A stretch of DNA of 64,000 bases from Lysinibacillus irui (GTDB lineage: Bacteria > Bacillota > Bacilli > Bacillales_A > Planococcaceae): contig NZ_CP113527.1 in NCBI RefSeq assembly GCF_028877475.1, forward strand, positions 2,225,501 through 2,289,500, written 5' to 3'. The notes beneath the pieces were generated by a model. The model was not told the origin of the DNA. It ran no database searches and was given only the letters and a program-made list of their open reading frames with translations. This document shows positions 18,869 to 27,252 of this stretch, piece by piece (the first letter of the stretch is position 1; the number at the start of each line of letters is the position of its first letter). The translations under genes and the position numbers were made by a program.

Positions 18869-19360
18869 ATGGTTGCCAAAACATTGCTGTTACGACAATG
18901 GACAAGCTGTTTAGATGAAGAAGACTGGTTTCCATCACTTGAAAAAGTGCTAGAGGATATTACTTTAGAACAGGCCATTTGGAAGCCTGCTGAAGGGGCA
19001 ACGAATTCCATTTGGGAAATAGTTTGTCATCTACTTTTCTATAAAAAGAGATTTCTCACGAGGATTCTTGGTGATAAAGAAAATGAACCACAGGCAGAAA
19101 ATAATGACGCTACCTTTCAATTACCAACTGTGACGTGGCAAAATTGGGAGGAAACCAAACAGGAATATTTGTATGTCCATCGGGAACTAGAAAAAATACT
19201 GGCAAAACCAGAATATGAAGCATTGTACAAAGAAATCCCTGAAGATCGATCATTAGTAATTGAACTGAAGAGTTTAGTAATGCACGACGCCTATCATATT
19301 GGGCAAATTGTATTTTTAAGTAAAATGCAAGGAGTTTGGCCAGAGAAGCGTAGCTTTTAA
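18869..19360 (+). CDS. DinB-like four-helix-bundle protein
   Basis: A 163-residue DinB_2-type protein with the signature IWEIVCHLLFYKKRFLTRI (His54) and a C-terminal MHDAYHIGQI (about residues 143-152) completing the metal triad. Function unknown; the superfamily includes thiol transferases. The frame is open from TTG 18863, but AGGAGG at 18855-18860 is 8 bp before ATG 18869. It is the third DinB-superfamily gene in the window (with 7539 and 13183), with little mutual similarity. A strong terminator follows at 19374. Confidence 0.8.
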   Translation: MVAKTLLLRQWTSCLDEEDWFPSLEKVLEDITLEQAIWKPAEGATNSIWEIVCHLLFYKKRFLTRILGDKENEPQAENNDATFQLPTVTWQNWEETKQEYLYVHRELEKILAKPEYEALYKEIPEDRSLVIELKSLVMHDAYHIGQIVFLSKMQGVWPEKRSF

Positions 19361-19373
19361 AAAATCTTATATA

Positions 19374-19412
19374 AAAAATGGGAACATCCAAATCGGTTGT
19401 TCCCATTTTTTA
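19374..19412 (+). terminator. Rho-independent terminator
   Basis: AAAAATGGGAACA (19374-19386) and its exact complement (19398-19410) form a 13-bp stem ending in T-rich sequence. Confidence 0.85.
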
Positions 19413-19517
19413 TAGTTGAAACAGCAATAATATGAGACCAATGAGTTAGTAAAAAAAGGGATTTACAGACCTTTACTTGAATATATCTATAGAAAGACGA
19501 TAGATGGAGGGCTATTT

Positions 19518-19991
19518 ATGGCATTCGTTGCGATTTATACTATTGGAAGGCTAAATCATCCCTATGACCACCCTAGCTCTCGAGAATTTTTTCAAGTAGG
19601 CAATGAAGTATACCGACAGGCAACAAAATCAGGCCTGATAGAGTCATTTTCACCTGAAGGAGTCGCTTTGCCTGAAGAAACCGTGAAGGGAAAAGGTTCT
19701 CCCATACTTACGCTAACCGTATGGAGAAATCCTCAATCCTTATATCACTTCACCTATTCAGGACAGCATAAACAAGCGTTACAAGACAAAAGTAAATGGA
19801 TCGAGCCTTATCCAGAAAAACACCTTTCCTATGTAGTTTGGTGGACAGAAAAGGTGGATGATGTCTCTTGGATTGAGGCATTTAAGAGATACAACTATTA
19901 TATCCAGCATGGTTCTACTGCGTTTGCCTTTGATTTTAAGCAACCCTTTGATGAAAAGGGAGATAGGTTCTCTTTAATGGAGGAATTTTAG
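19518..19991 (+). CDS. DUF3291 domain protein
   Basis: A 157-residue cytosolic protein matching DUF3291 by its run of landmarks: LTVWRNPQSLYHFTYSGQHKQAL (about residues 73-95), YVVWWTEK (about 108-115), EAFKRYNYYIQHGSTAFAF (about 122-140). The fold is a dimeric alpha/beta barrel like antibiotic-biosynthesis monooxygenases; the activity is unknown. ATG is preceded by GATGGAGGG. Monocistronic. Confidence 0.75.
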   Translation: MAFVAIYTIGRLNHPYDHPSSREFFQVGNEVYRQATKSGLIESFSPEGVALPEETVKGKGSPILTLTVWRNPQSLYHFTYSGQHKQALQDKSKWIEPYPEKHLSYVVWWTEKVDDVSWIEAFKRYNYYIQHGSTAFAFDFKQPFDEKGDRFSLMEEF

Positions 19992-20114
19992 GCTGGGTAA
20001 ACATTTTAAAAACCTGTTTTTAAACATTCTTTGGCTAAGCGTGATTTCGGATGTATTAATTTTCTAAATACGTTCATAATGGAAGGACGATATTTAGTGA
20101 AAAGAGGACAGATA

Positions 20115-20963
20115 TTGAAAAAAATAATACTTTTTACCTTACTGTCACTTCCATTCGTTAACTTTTGTTTGATATCTGTGTACGCGAATGAAAACGAGAA
20201 CAATGACCTAATTAAAATTGTTCAGGCATTTAAGCCTTTAAACTCTGTACTAATAAGTCCCGAAAAACCTTTCTCTACTTACCCAATCCAACTTTATGAT
20301 TTTAATAAAGATGGGCAAAAAGAGATCATTTTTACTTTTGAAATAAAAGCAATTGAACAACCTTCCCCTTCACAGTACGGAACAATGGTCTTAAAAAAGG
20401 ACAACGGAATTTGGAGAAAAGTATGGGAAACCAAAGTTAAGGGAGTGGCTTTAAATTTTTCGGGATTGGTAGATATTACTGGTGATGGAACAAAAGAATA
20501 TTTATTTGGTGTTACAAATGGTGCGGCCATAGGAAGTGAACTCGGAATTTTCAAATGGGCTGGAGAATCATTTGAGAAGATTACTAATATTCCTTATCAT
20601 AAAATGGACATCATACATGTAGATCAAAAGGTTGGTATAGCAATTTGGCAAATGTATATAGGAGATAGTTATTTAGTGAATGTCCTAAATTGGAATGGTG
20701 AAAAGCTAGTTAATGATGAAGCTTTATTCAACCATTATTACCCGAAAATTGAAACGTTTTATCAAAATAAAATCACAAAAATGGACGCCTGGTTTTACTG
20801 GTATTGTCTTGCAGATGCCCAAATTAAAGCAAATAAATTAGAAGATGCCTCTACATCTATTCAAAAGGGGATATCACTTGCTAAAAAACTATCCATGTCA
20901 GAAGCAGTTCAAGATTTTATTAATTTAACTGAATGCTTAAAAGCAAAAGAAAATAAACAATAG
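20115..20963 (+). CDS. Exported protein with VCBS/FG-GAP-like calcium loops
   Basis: A 282-residue secreted or cell-surface protein. The frame is open from 20031, but a TTG at 20115, 6 bp after AGAGGA, gives a textbook signal peptide (KKIILFTLLSLPFVNFCLISVYA). Mature part: DFNKDGQKEIIF (about residues 64-75) and DITGDGTKEYLF (about 119-130) are DxNxDGxxE loops seen in FG-GAP/VCBS beta-propeller repeats. The C-terminal 70 residues are helical. An alternative GTG start at 20097 is possible. No neighbour suggests a role. Confidence 0.6.
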   Translation: MKKIILFTLLSLPFVNFCLISVYANENENNDLIKIVQAFKPLNSVLISPEKPFSTYPIQLYDFNKDGQKEIIFTFEIKAIEQPSPSQYGTMVLKKDNGIWRKVWETKVKGVALNFSGLVDITGDGTKEYLFGVTNGAAIGSELGIFKWAGESFEKITNIPYHKMDIIHVDQKVGIAIWQMYIGDSYLVNVLNWNGEKLVNDEALFNHYYPKIETFYQNKITKMDAWFYWYCLADAQIKANKLEDASTSIQKGISLAKKLSMSEAVQDFINLTECLKAKENKQ

Positions 20964-21091
20964 CAACTTCTCAATCAAATCCTTGCTACATGCAAGAAGT
21001 GTAGGAGTGGAGGCTTTATTATCAATAAGTGGTATTTGGAATTAACTATTTTTCTCCTATTCCAAAATATCGACAGGAAGAAGGTAGTACG

Positions 21092-21847
21092 ATGAAAACA
21101 ACAGAAAATTTTACAGATAAGGCTGATATATATGCGAAATATCGCCCTAGTTACCCAAAAGAATATATAGATTATTTGATTGCAGTAAATGAACTAAATG
21201 AGGATCGAATTGTTGCCGATATTGGCTCAGGTACAGGTATATTTAGCAGTCTACTACTTGAAAGAGGTCTACATGTTATTGGAGTTGAGCCGAATGATGA
21301 TATGAGAATGAAGGCAGAGCAATCATTAAAAAAATATCCTCGTTTCGAATCCATAAAAGCAACTGCTGAACATACTACTTTAACAGGAAATAGTGTGGAT
21401 TTAGTAACTGTTGCGCAGGCTTTTCATTGGTTTGATAAAAAAGCATTTAAAATAGAATGTCAACGAATAGGAAAACAAAAGTCAAAAGTTGCTCTTGTGT
21501 GGAATAGCAGGGATTTAACTAATCCAATTATTAAAGAGAATGCCGCAATTTGCCAAAAGACTTGTTCAAATTTCAACGGATTTAGTGGTGGAATGGAAGA
21601 AACACTAGAGGTATTTACTAGCTTTTTTAAGGATGGACAATATGAGTTTAAAAAATATGAAAATGAATTGCTTTTTGATTATGAAGGTTTCTTAGGAAGG
21701 AATTTATCAGCGTCCTATGCTCCGAAAAAAAACGACGGGGAATATCAAACTTTTGTTTTTCTTCTAACAGAGTTATTTGAAAAATACAGTAAGAATGGTA
21801 AAATTGTTCTCCCAAACATTACACGAAGCTATCTAGGCAATGTCTAG
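21092..21847 (+). CDS. Class I SAM-dependent methyltransferase
   Basis: A 251-residue methyltransferase with the Rossmann SAM motif I VADIGSGTGIFS (about residues 42-53), an acidic loop after GVEPN and motif ALVWNSRD in beta-5. The N-terminal DKADIYAKYRPSYP is typical of the Methyltransf_11 small-molecule group. The frame begins at 21029, but the ATG at 21092, preceded by a purine-rich GAAGAAGGTAG, matches family starts. Substrate unknown. Confidence 0.8.
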   Translation: MKTTENFTDKADIYAKYRPSYPKEYIDYLIAVNELNEDRIVADIGSGTGIFSSLLLERGLHVIGVEPNDDMRMKAEQSLKKYPRFESIKATAEHTTLTGNSVDLVTVAQAFHWFDKKAFKIECQRIGKQKSKVALVWNSRDLTNPIIKENAAICQKTCSNFNGFSGGMEETLEVFTSFFKDGQYEFKKYENELLFDYEGFLGRNLSASYAPKKNDGEYQTFVFLLTELFEKYSKNGKIVLPNITRSYLGNV

Positions 21848-21875
21848 ACATCAAAAGAGTTGATTCAAAAGGAAA

Positions 21876-21908
21876 CCCCCAATACTCATTTTAAGTGAAT
21901 ATTGGGGG
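21876..21908. terminator. Hairpin between convergent genes
   Basis: CCCCCAATA and TATTGGGGG arms separated by about 15 bases, between the methyltransferase and a minus-strand small gene. The T-tract is weak on both strands. Confidence 0.55.
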
Positions 21909-21917
21909 GAAGTATCA

Positions 21918-22067
21918 CTAACGTTTATTTTCATTTTGAATGCGGCTAAAGTCTACTTCCTCAGCGAACTCTTCTCTGTTCGCACGCTCTCTGTTAGCAT
22001 TTTGATTTTGATTCTGCTGTTTTTTGTTATCTTGAGTCTTATTATTTTTATGTTTGTTATTACCCAT
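21918..22067 (-). CDS. Small hydrophilic Asn/Gln/Lys-rich protein
   Basis: A 49-residue protein, MGNNKHKNN... ending DFSRIQNENKR, with no hydrophobic segment. Its composition resembles small spore-associated or YfhD-like bacillar proteins, but I cannot place it in a family. A strong GGAGGTGAG precedes two candidate starts, ATG 22073 (4 bp) and ATG 22067 (10 bp). The longer frame to 22139 would place the ribosome site inside the gene. Confidence 0.55.
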   Translation of the reverse strand: MGNNKHKNNKTQDNKKQQNQNQNANRERANREEFAEEVDFSRIQNENKR

Positions 22068-22142
22068 TATCATCTCACCTCCACTATTAGTGTGAGTGGA
22101 AGATGATTTTTTATCCGCAAAACTTACAGTATTATTCATAGG

Positions 22143-22307
22143 ATTTATTTTTTAAATATCAAAAGGAAAACCATTTTTCACATTTACGATGATAGAGGAT
22201 GTGGTTTACTCGCTACCTCGCCTGAATCAATACGAGACATTTATTTTACATACAATGATTGGATATTGGGTTACGACAAAGACAAAATAGATCAAGTGTT
22301 TAAATAA
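22143..22307 (+). pseudogene. C-terminal remnant of a DUF3885 family gene
   Basis: The frame without a start codon reads IYFLNIKRKTIFHIYDDRGC, then ATSPESIRDIY and NDWILGYDKDKIDQVFK before the stop. This is the conserved C-terminus of DUF3885 proteins (IYDDRG and NDWILxYDR motifs), about 54 codons out of some 200. The 5' part is gone; its place is taken by the start of the minus-strand small gene. Confidence 0.7.
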
Positions 22308-22363
22308 ATGGTTATTGAACTATTCGGCACAACCACATTAATTGTATAGAAAGTAACACTTTG

Positions 22364-22391
22364 GAGAGTCTTTCCAATATGGAAGGCTCTC
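22364..22391 (+). terminator. Probable terminator hairpin after the DUF3885 remnant
   Basis: An imperfect stem, GAGAGTCTTTCC with GGAAGGCTCTC, around ATAT, followed by ATT-rich sequence. Possibly the surviving terminator of the decayed gene. Confidence 0.45.
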
Positions 22392-22459
22392 ATTAAAATA
22401 TTTGTTGCAAATCAAAACATAAAATCATAATATAAGAATATAGTTATATAATGATGAAG

Positions 22460-22488
22460 TCACCTTTCCTTATAAGGTGATTTTATTT
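22460..22488 (+). terminator. Terminator-like hairpin in the arsR leader
   Basis: TCACCTT (22460-22466) pairs with AAGGTGA (22474-22480), followed by TTTTATTT. It insulates the ars operon from upstream transcription or acts in its leader. Confidence 0.5.
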
Positions 22489-22495
22489 AAACGAA

Positions 22496-22517
22496 TATAT
22501 AAGCAAATTGTTATATA
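22496..22517. promoter_or_regulatory. Candidate ArsR operator
   Basis: TATATAA (22496-22502) and TTATATA (22511-22517) are inverted 7-bp arms around GCAAATTG, just upstream of the arsR ribosome site. AT-rich dyads at this place are usual ArsR-family autoregulatory sites. AT-richness makes chance pairing possible. Confidence 0.4.
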
Positions 22518-22531
22518 AGGAGTGAAGATCC

Positions 22532-22858
22532 ATGGAAAACACACAAATTGAAAAACAATTAAAAGCAGCAGCTGATTTGAATCGCATTAAATTACTTGCA
22601 TGCATGAAAAATGGGGAGGTATGTGTATGCGATTTTGTAGATGTTCTAGGTATATCACAACCAGCAGTTAGTCAACATCTACGAAAATTAAAGGAGGCAG
22701 GCATTATTACGGAGCGAAAAGTAGGGACTTGGAAACATTACCGTTTAGTAGAGGATCAAACGCCACTGATGAAAGGTATTTTAGAACAAATTCAACCTTT
22801 AAACGGATGCAACTGTGGCACAGATTGTTGCCATGTGGGGGGAACTGATCATGAGTAA
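22532..22858 (+). CDS. arsR: ArsR arsenical resistance operon repressor
   Basis: A 108-residue winged-helix metalloregulator that leaves DNA when As(III)/Sb(III) binds. The canonical metal motif is present as EVCVCDF (Cys31, Cys33 in helix 3), followed by the recognition helix [15 protein letters not shown]. The third classical cysteine of the CVCDLC pattern is replaced (Val37), while an unusual C-terminal cluster [10 protein letters not shown] (Cys93, 95, 99, 100) may supply more ligands. RBS AAGGAG. It overlaps acr3 by 8 bp, and heads a six-gene operon. Confidence 0.92.
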   Translation: MENTQIEKQLKAAADLNRIKLLACMKNGEVCVCDFVDVLGISQPAVSQHLRKLKEAGIITERKVGTWKHYRLVEDQTPLMKGILEQIQPLNGCNCGTDCCHVGGTDHE

Positions 22859-23906
22859 TGAATCGTTAACCAAACAGCTTTCTTTTCTAGATCGTTTTCT
22901 AACCCTTTGGATATTTATTGCGATGGGAGTAGGTGTCGTATTAAGTATCACGATACCCGATGTCGGAGAAGCATTAGATTCCATGTCGATTGGCACAACG
23001 TCCATCCCCATTGCTATAGGGTTAATTGTCATGATGTACCCGCCTTTAGCAAAAGTAAAGTATGAGGAAATGTGGCGCGTATTTAAGGATTGGAAAGTGC
23101 TTTTGCTATCTCTTTTTCAAAACTGGTTACTCGGACCGTTCTTAATGTTCTTTTTAGCTATCATCTTCCTACACGATTATCCTGAATATATGGCTGGACT
23201 TATCATGATTGGTTTAGCTCGCTGTATTGCCATGGTCATTGTGTGGAATGATTTAGCACGTGGAGACCGGGAATATGTAGCTGGATTAGTTGCCTTTAAC
23301 TCTATCTTTCAAATCGTGACGTATTCGATCTTTGCTTACTTTTTCTTAAATGTATTACCTGGTTGGTTTGGTTTAGAGAACTTCAATGTAACAATATCCA
23401 TGTGGGAAATTACAAAGAGCGTACTTATTTACTTAGGTATCCCATTCGCTGCAGGATTCCTCACACGTTGGATAGGGATTAAAGTAAAAGGAAAACAGTG
23501 GTATGAGGAAAAGTTTCTACCGAAGATTTCACCGCTTACTTTAATCGCACTTTTATTCACGATTGTCATGATGTTTGCCTTAAAAGGTGAGCAATTAGTA
23601 GAACTGCCACTAGATGTAGTACGAATTGCTATTCCATTATTTATTTACTTTATCATCATGTTTGTTGTTTCATTCTTCTCTTCACGTAAAGCTGGCGCAT
23701 CTTATCCTGTCACAGCAGCCCTATCTTTTACCGCTGCAAGTAACAACTTTGAGTTAGCGATTGCTGTAGCTGTCGGCGTATTTGGCTTGCATAGTGGAGT
23801 GGCATTCGCCGCAGTTATCGGTCCACTTGTAGAAGTACCTGTTCTCATCGGACTTGTATGGGTTGCCTTACGTTGGCAGAAAAAATACTTTAACACTATT
23901 AAATAG
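22851..23906 (+). CDS. acr3: Acr3 arsenite efflux transporter
   Basis: A 351-residue inner-membrane arsenite/H+ antiporter of the Acr3 (BASS) type with ten hydrophobic segments. The conserved Cys125 in [14 protein letters not shown] and the TM9 segment [18 protein letters not shown], with the essential Glu, are both present. The reading frame is open from 22815, but the ATG at 22851 is placed after GGGGGGAAC at the end of arsR, giving translational coupling. Often annotated arsB in bacilli although unrelated to true ArsB. Confidence 0.92.
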   Translation: MSNESLTKQLSFLDRFLTLWIFIAMGVGVVLSITIPDVGEALDSMSIGTTSIPIAIGLIVMMYPPLAKVKYEEMWRVFKDWKVLLLSLFQNWLLGPFLMFFLAIIFLHDYPEYMAGLIMIGLARCIAMVIVWNDLARGDREYVAGLVAFNSIFQIVTYSIFAYFFLNVLPGWFGLENFNVTISMWEITKSVLIYLGIPFAAGFLTRWIGIKVKGKQWYEEKFLPKISPLTLIALLFTIVMMFALKGEQLVELPLDVVRIAIPLFIYFIIMFVVSFFSSRKAGASYPVTAALSFTAASNNFELAIAVAVGVFGLHSGVAFAAVIGPLVEVPVLIGLVWVALRWQKKYFNTIK

Positions 23907-23917
23907 GGAGCAATATT

Positions 23918-24349
23918 ATGACAAATACACTTTATTTTTTGTGTACAGGGAACTCATGCCGTAGTCAAATGGCAGAAGGGTGGGCAAAAAAATTACTACC
24001 ATCTAATTGGACAGTAAAAAGTGCTGGTATTGAAGTACATGGCATAAATCCAAATGCCATTAAAGCGATGGCAGAGATAGGAGTTGATATTTCGGATCAC
24101 ACATCCGATTTAATTGATTTTGAGACATTGAACAATGCAACACTAGTTGTCACATTATGCGGGGATGCCGCTGAAAAATGCCCAATGACTCCACCACACG
24201 TTCGTCGTGAGCATTGGGGCTTTGAAGATCCAGCAAAAGCAGTAGGTACAGACGAAGAAAAATGGACTGTATTCCAAAATGTACGTGATGTGATTGGCAA
24301 ACGCATTGAGCATTTTATAGCTGAGGAGTGTTTGGATACTCCCCACTGA
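23918..24349 (+). CDS. arsC: Thioredoxin-coupled arsenate reductase
   Basis: A 143-residue low-molecular-weight phosphatase-fold reductase converting arsenate to arsenite. The P-loop is CTGNSCR (Cys9, Cys14), and the relay cysteines are Cys81 and Cys88 in [10 protein letters not shown], matching the Cys10/82/89 cascade of the S. aureus enzyme, which is recycled by thioredoxin. It is 11 bp after acr3 with RBS GGGAGC. Confidence 0.95.
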   Translation: MTNTLYFLCTGNSCRSQMAEGWAKKLLPSNWTVKSAGIEVHGINPNAIKAMAEIGVDISDHTSDLIDFETLNNATLVVTLCGDAAEKCPMTPPHVRREHWGFEDPAKAVGTDEEKWTVFQNVRDVIGKRIEHFIAEECLDTPH

Positions 24350-24383
24350 TTTCTTAAGCATCTGTTGAATGGAGGTTGCAAAA

Positions 24384-24590
24384 ATGACAGTAAATCATGC
24401 TAGTGTATTAACTCAAGATTATTTTATCGCTTATTTAAAGTTAATTATGAATAGTAGAGAATTCACATTGAAACAGGCTAAAGAATTTGCTTTTGATTTC
24501 TTCTTTAAAGGAGATATGAATCGTTACGGCAATTCTACATGGTTGCAATTTGAAAAAGCAATAAAAGAAATTGGTGAAGCAATGTGTTAA
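24384..24590 (+). CDS. Small uncharacterised protein in the ars operon
   Basis: A 68-residue protein I cannot assign. It is predicted mostly helical, with QDYFIAYLKLIMNSREFTLKQAK and FFFKGDMNRYGNSTWLQFEKAIKEIG, acidic/aromatic, no transmembrane segment, and a single Cys as its last residue. GGAGG (24371-24375) is 8 bp before ATG 24384. It lies 34 bp after arsC and about 97 bp before the flavoprotein gene, so it travels with the operon. It might be a partner or chaperone of a neighbour (speculation). Confidence 0.7.
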   Translation: MTVNHASVLTQDYFIAYLKLIMNSREFTLKQAKEFAFDFFFKGDMNRYGNSTWLQFEKAIKEIGEAMC

Positions 24591-24687
24591 TTTTACAAGC
24601 AGAGTTTAAACGTCTAGCTAATTGCTAGACGTAAAAAATATATTATATATAAGGGAATGCTTATATAAAGAAAGTAGAGGAGTAATT

Positions 24688-26046
24688 ATGATGAAAACAC
24701 TTGAAATAATCAACCAAAATGAATCTTGTTGTAGTACTACGAAGGATATTGAAGTACAGGAGAGTGTTAATAACTCTAAAAAGAATTTACCGATTGTCAT
24801 AATCGGGGCAGGTCCTATTGGATTAGCTGCAGCGGCTCATTTAGTGGAACAAAAGCAAGCCTTTCTTTTACTAGAGGCTGGGCGTGAAATAGCATACAAT
24901 ATTCGTACTTGGGGGCATGTTACATTATTTTCACCATGGCGATATAACATCAATAAAGCTGGTAGAGCTTTATTAAATGCCTCCGGTTGGATAGAACCTC
25001 ATTTGGATACGTTACCGACAGGACATGAATTAATTGATCTTTATTTAAAGCCTTTGTCTGAGCACGAACAAATTAATCCTAACATTCAATTGAACGCAAA
25101 AGTAGTCGGGATTTCAAGACAATTGAATGACAAGATGAAGACAAAAAATCGAGTAGAGCAATCCTTTATTATTTATATTGAACAAGAGAATGACATCCGT
25201 ATGATTGAGGCGAGAGCAGTTATTGATGCGACGGGTACATGGGGGAATCCAAACCCAGCAAATTCTACAGGTGTATGGCTTCAAAGTGAAAAAGCATTAG
25301 CAGATCACATTGAGTATGGTATCCCAGACATACATACAAATACGAAGCGATATGCCAATAAGAAGATTGCCGTTATTGGCGGTGGCCATTCGGCTATCAA
25401 TACCTTATTAGCACTTGCGGAATTACAGGCAGAGAATCCTTCAACAAAGTTAGTGTGGATTATGCGTAAACACTCTGCAGAAGAGGTCTATGGTGGCGAG
25501 GAAAAAGATGCATTGGCTGCACGTGGCGCACTCGGTATTCGCATTCATGAATTAGTAGACACAGGGAAAGTTGAGGTAATAACACCTTTCTATATTTCAC
25601 AGGTAAAGAAAGATGAGAACATCCATATTGTCGGTACAATAAATGGTGAACAGAAAATATTGACAGGATTTGAAGAGCTTATTGTCAATGCCGGAAATAG
25701 ACCAGACCTTTCAATGAACAGCGAATTACGGCTTTCCATTGATTCAGCAACAGAAAGTGTGCATGCATTAGCACCACTAATCGATCCTAATGTTCATAGT
25801 TGTGGCACAGTAAGAGCACATGGAGAAGAAATTCTACGTCAACCAGAAAAGGACTTCTATATAGTCGGAGCTAAAAGTTATGGACGCGCACCAACCTTTT
25901 TAATGGCAACTGGCTATGAACAAGTTCGGTCCATAACAGCTTATTTATCAGGTAATTATGATGCTTCGAAACGTGTTGAATTGGAGTTACCTGAAACAGG
26001 GGTATGTGGTATTAATCTTGCTAAACAATCGAATTCATGTTGTTAA
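24688..26046 (+). CDS. Flavin-dependent NAD(P)-binding oxidoreductase of the ars operon, with terminal Cys pairs
   Basis: A 452-residue two-dinucleotide-domain flavoprotein. FAD motif VIIGAGPIGLAAAAHL lies at residues 37-52; TWGHVTLFSPWRYNI at 74-88; the NADPH motif VIGGGHSAIN at 229-238; and an ATG-type ATGTWGNP at 181-188, as in flavin monooxygenase/thioredoxin-reductase-like enzymes. Distinctive vicinal cysteines sit near both ends, NESCC (Cys14-15) and the terminal NSCC (Cys451-452), plus Cys372 and Cys440. Thiol pairs of this type bind trivalent arsenic in ArsD/ArsA-like proteins, so action on arsenicals is plausible. RBS AGAGGAG selects ATG 24688 over 24622. Confidence 0.8.
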   Translation: MMKTLEIINQNESCCSTTKDIEVQESVNNSKKNLPIVIIGAGPIGLAAAAHLVEQKQAFLLLEAGREIAYNIRTWGHVTLFSPWRYNINKAGRALLNASGWIEPHLDTLPTGHELIDLYLKPLSEHEQINPNIQLNAKVVGISRQLNDKMKTKNRVEQSFIIYIEQENDIRMIEARAVIDATGTWGNPNPANSTGVWLQSEKALADHIEYGIPDIHTNTKRYANKKIAVIGGGHSAINTLLALAELQAENPSTKLVWIMRKHSAEEVYGGEEKDALAARGALGIRIHELVDTGKVEVITPFYISQVKKDENIHIVGTINGEQKILTGFEELIVNAGNRPDLSMNSELRLSIDSATESVHALAPLIDPNVHSCGTVRAHGEEILRQPEKDFYIVGAKSYGRAPTFLMATGYEQVRSITAYLSGNYDASKRVELELPETGVCGINLAKQSNSCC

Positions 26047-26102
26047 ACATTTGGCTGTTAGCGAAAGCTAGCAGTCCTTTAAAATAATAAGGGGGAAATA
26101 GG

Positions 26103-26597
26103 ATGGATACACTAGTTATTCGTAAAATGGAAAAGAATGATTTAATTGAGGTATTAAAGATTTATAAAGAAGGAATCGAAACAGGGATGGCCACCTTTGA
26201 AACCAATGTGCCAAGTGAACAGGTATGGGATGAAAGACATCATGAAACATTGCGCTTTGTAGCAGAGGAATACAATAGAGTTGTTGGTTGGATTGGCATT
26301 TCCCCCGTCTCTACACGCGTGGTTTATTCCGGAGTGGGAGAAGTCAGTGTTTACATATCAAATGACAGTAAAGGCAAAGGTATTGCTTCAAAGCTATTTA
26401 AAAGACTAATTGAAGAGAGTGAAAAGGAAGGGATTTGGACACTCCAATCATCAATCTTTGTCATTAATACAGCAAGCATTCATCTACATCAAAAGATGGG
26501 CTTTAGAGTTGTTGGAACGAGAGAAAAAATTGCTCAGTTAAATGGAGAATGGCATGATACCGTTATTATGGAAAAAAGATGTAAGGAGATAATTTAA
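26103..26597 (+). CDS. arsN1: GNAT N-acetyltransferase, ArsN1 (arsinothricin/phosphinothricin acetyltransferase) type
   Basis: A 164-residue GNAT enzyme closely matching the phosphinothricin/arsinothricin acetyltransferase branch: IYKEGIETGMATFET (about residues 20-34), the V..Y segment GEVSVYISNDSKGKGIASKLFKRL with the acetyl-CoA pyrophosphate loop KGKGIAS (about 90-96), and the C-terminal HQKMGFRVVGTREKIAQLNGEWHD. It N-acetylates the amino group of the arsenic antibiotic arsinothricin and related glutamate analogues. It lies at the 3' end of the ars operon, 57 bp after the flavoprotein, with RBS AAGGGGGAA. Confidence 0.75.
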   Translation: MDTLVIRKMEKNDLIEVLKIYKEGIETGMATFETNVPSEQVWDERHHETLRFVAEEYNRVVGWIGISPVSTRVVYSGVGEVSVYISNDSKGKGIASKLFKRLIEESEKEGIWTLQSSIFVINTASIHLHQKMGFRVVGTREKIAQLNGEWHDTVIMEKRCKEII

Positions 26598-26611
26598 TGT
26601 GAGGGGAAATC

Positions 26612-26642
26612 CCAAGCATGAATAAAATAACATGCTTCCTTT
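26612..26642 (+). terminator. Probable terminator of the ars operon
   Basis: AAGCATG (26614-26620) pairs with CATGCTT (26631-26637), followed by CCTTTAC; the T-tract is weak. Confidence 0.5.
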
Positions 26643-26736
26643 ACTCGAAGTTATCCCTTCATTAACAAATTTTGTAGAATAGTTGAAGAAGGATGATGCT
26701 ATAATTAAAGTTAAAAATTACGTTATGAGGTGAAAA

Positions 26737-27252
26737 ATGGACTCTTTCGAATTAAACAAATCCAAATACATTGTCGCTAATATCAAAGACATTTTATATC
26801 ATAAGCTTAATTTTGTTAAACCGTTATCTCACGATGAGATCAAACAATTAAACCTCGTTAATCCACCTGTATATGATAGTGAGAAATATTTCTTAAAGGA
26901 ACAATGGTTATATCGTATGGATATTGGAGAATGGGAAGATGTGGAGATTATTATTCAAGGGAGCAATGAAAACCCTGATAGGGCTTTAATCGAACTAGCA
27001 GAAAAGATTTTCGAGGAACTCCATCTACATATAAGCCGTTCATTAAACTATCTACAGAAATTTTTTCCTACTCAAGAAATGAAGCATTACTATCTATCCA
27101 CAATAAGTTTTGGAAAGATGGTGAATGTTGACGATTATCTATTTACAGGGTTTAGTTTAGCTTTTATTTATGATGGTCCTTTTGAGTTTCAGTATAAAGT
27201 GAAATGTAAAGAGGATGGATGGCCTATTGGTTTTGAAGGTGGGCCACTCTAA
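26737..27252 (+). CDS. Hypothetical protein
   Basis: A 171-residue cytosolic protein, not recognised. It has no signal peptide or membrane span; features are a conserved-looking central block WLYRMDIGEWEDVEIIIQGS (about residues 63-82), a helical segment (90-115) and an aromatic C-terminal beta-rich part ending GWPIGFEGGPL. The ATG is preceded by GAGGTG with 5-bp spacing, so it is very likely translated. Monocistronic, ending at the terminator at 27325. Confidence 0.65.
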   Translation: MDSFELNKSKYIVANIKDILYHKLNFVKPLSHDEIKQLNLVNPPVYDSEKYFLKEQWLYRMDIGEWEDVEIIIQGSNENPDRALIELAEKIFEELHLHISRSLNYLQKFFPTQEMKHYYLSTISFGKMVNVDDYLFTGFSLAFIYDGPFEFQYKVKCKEDGWPIGFEGGPL

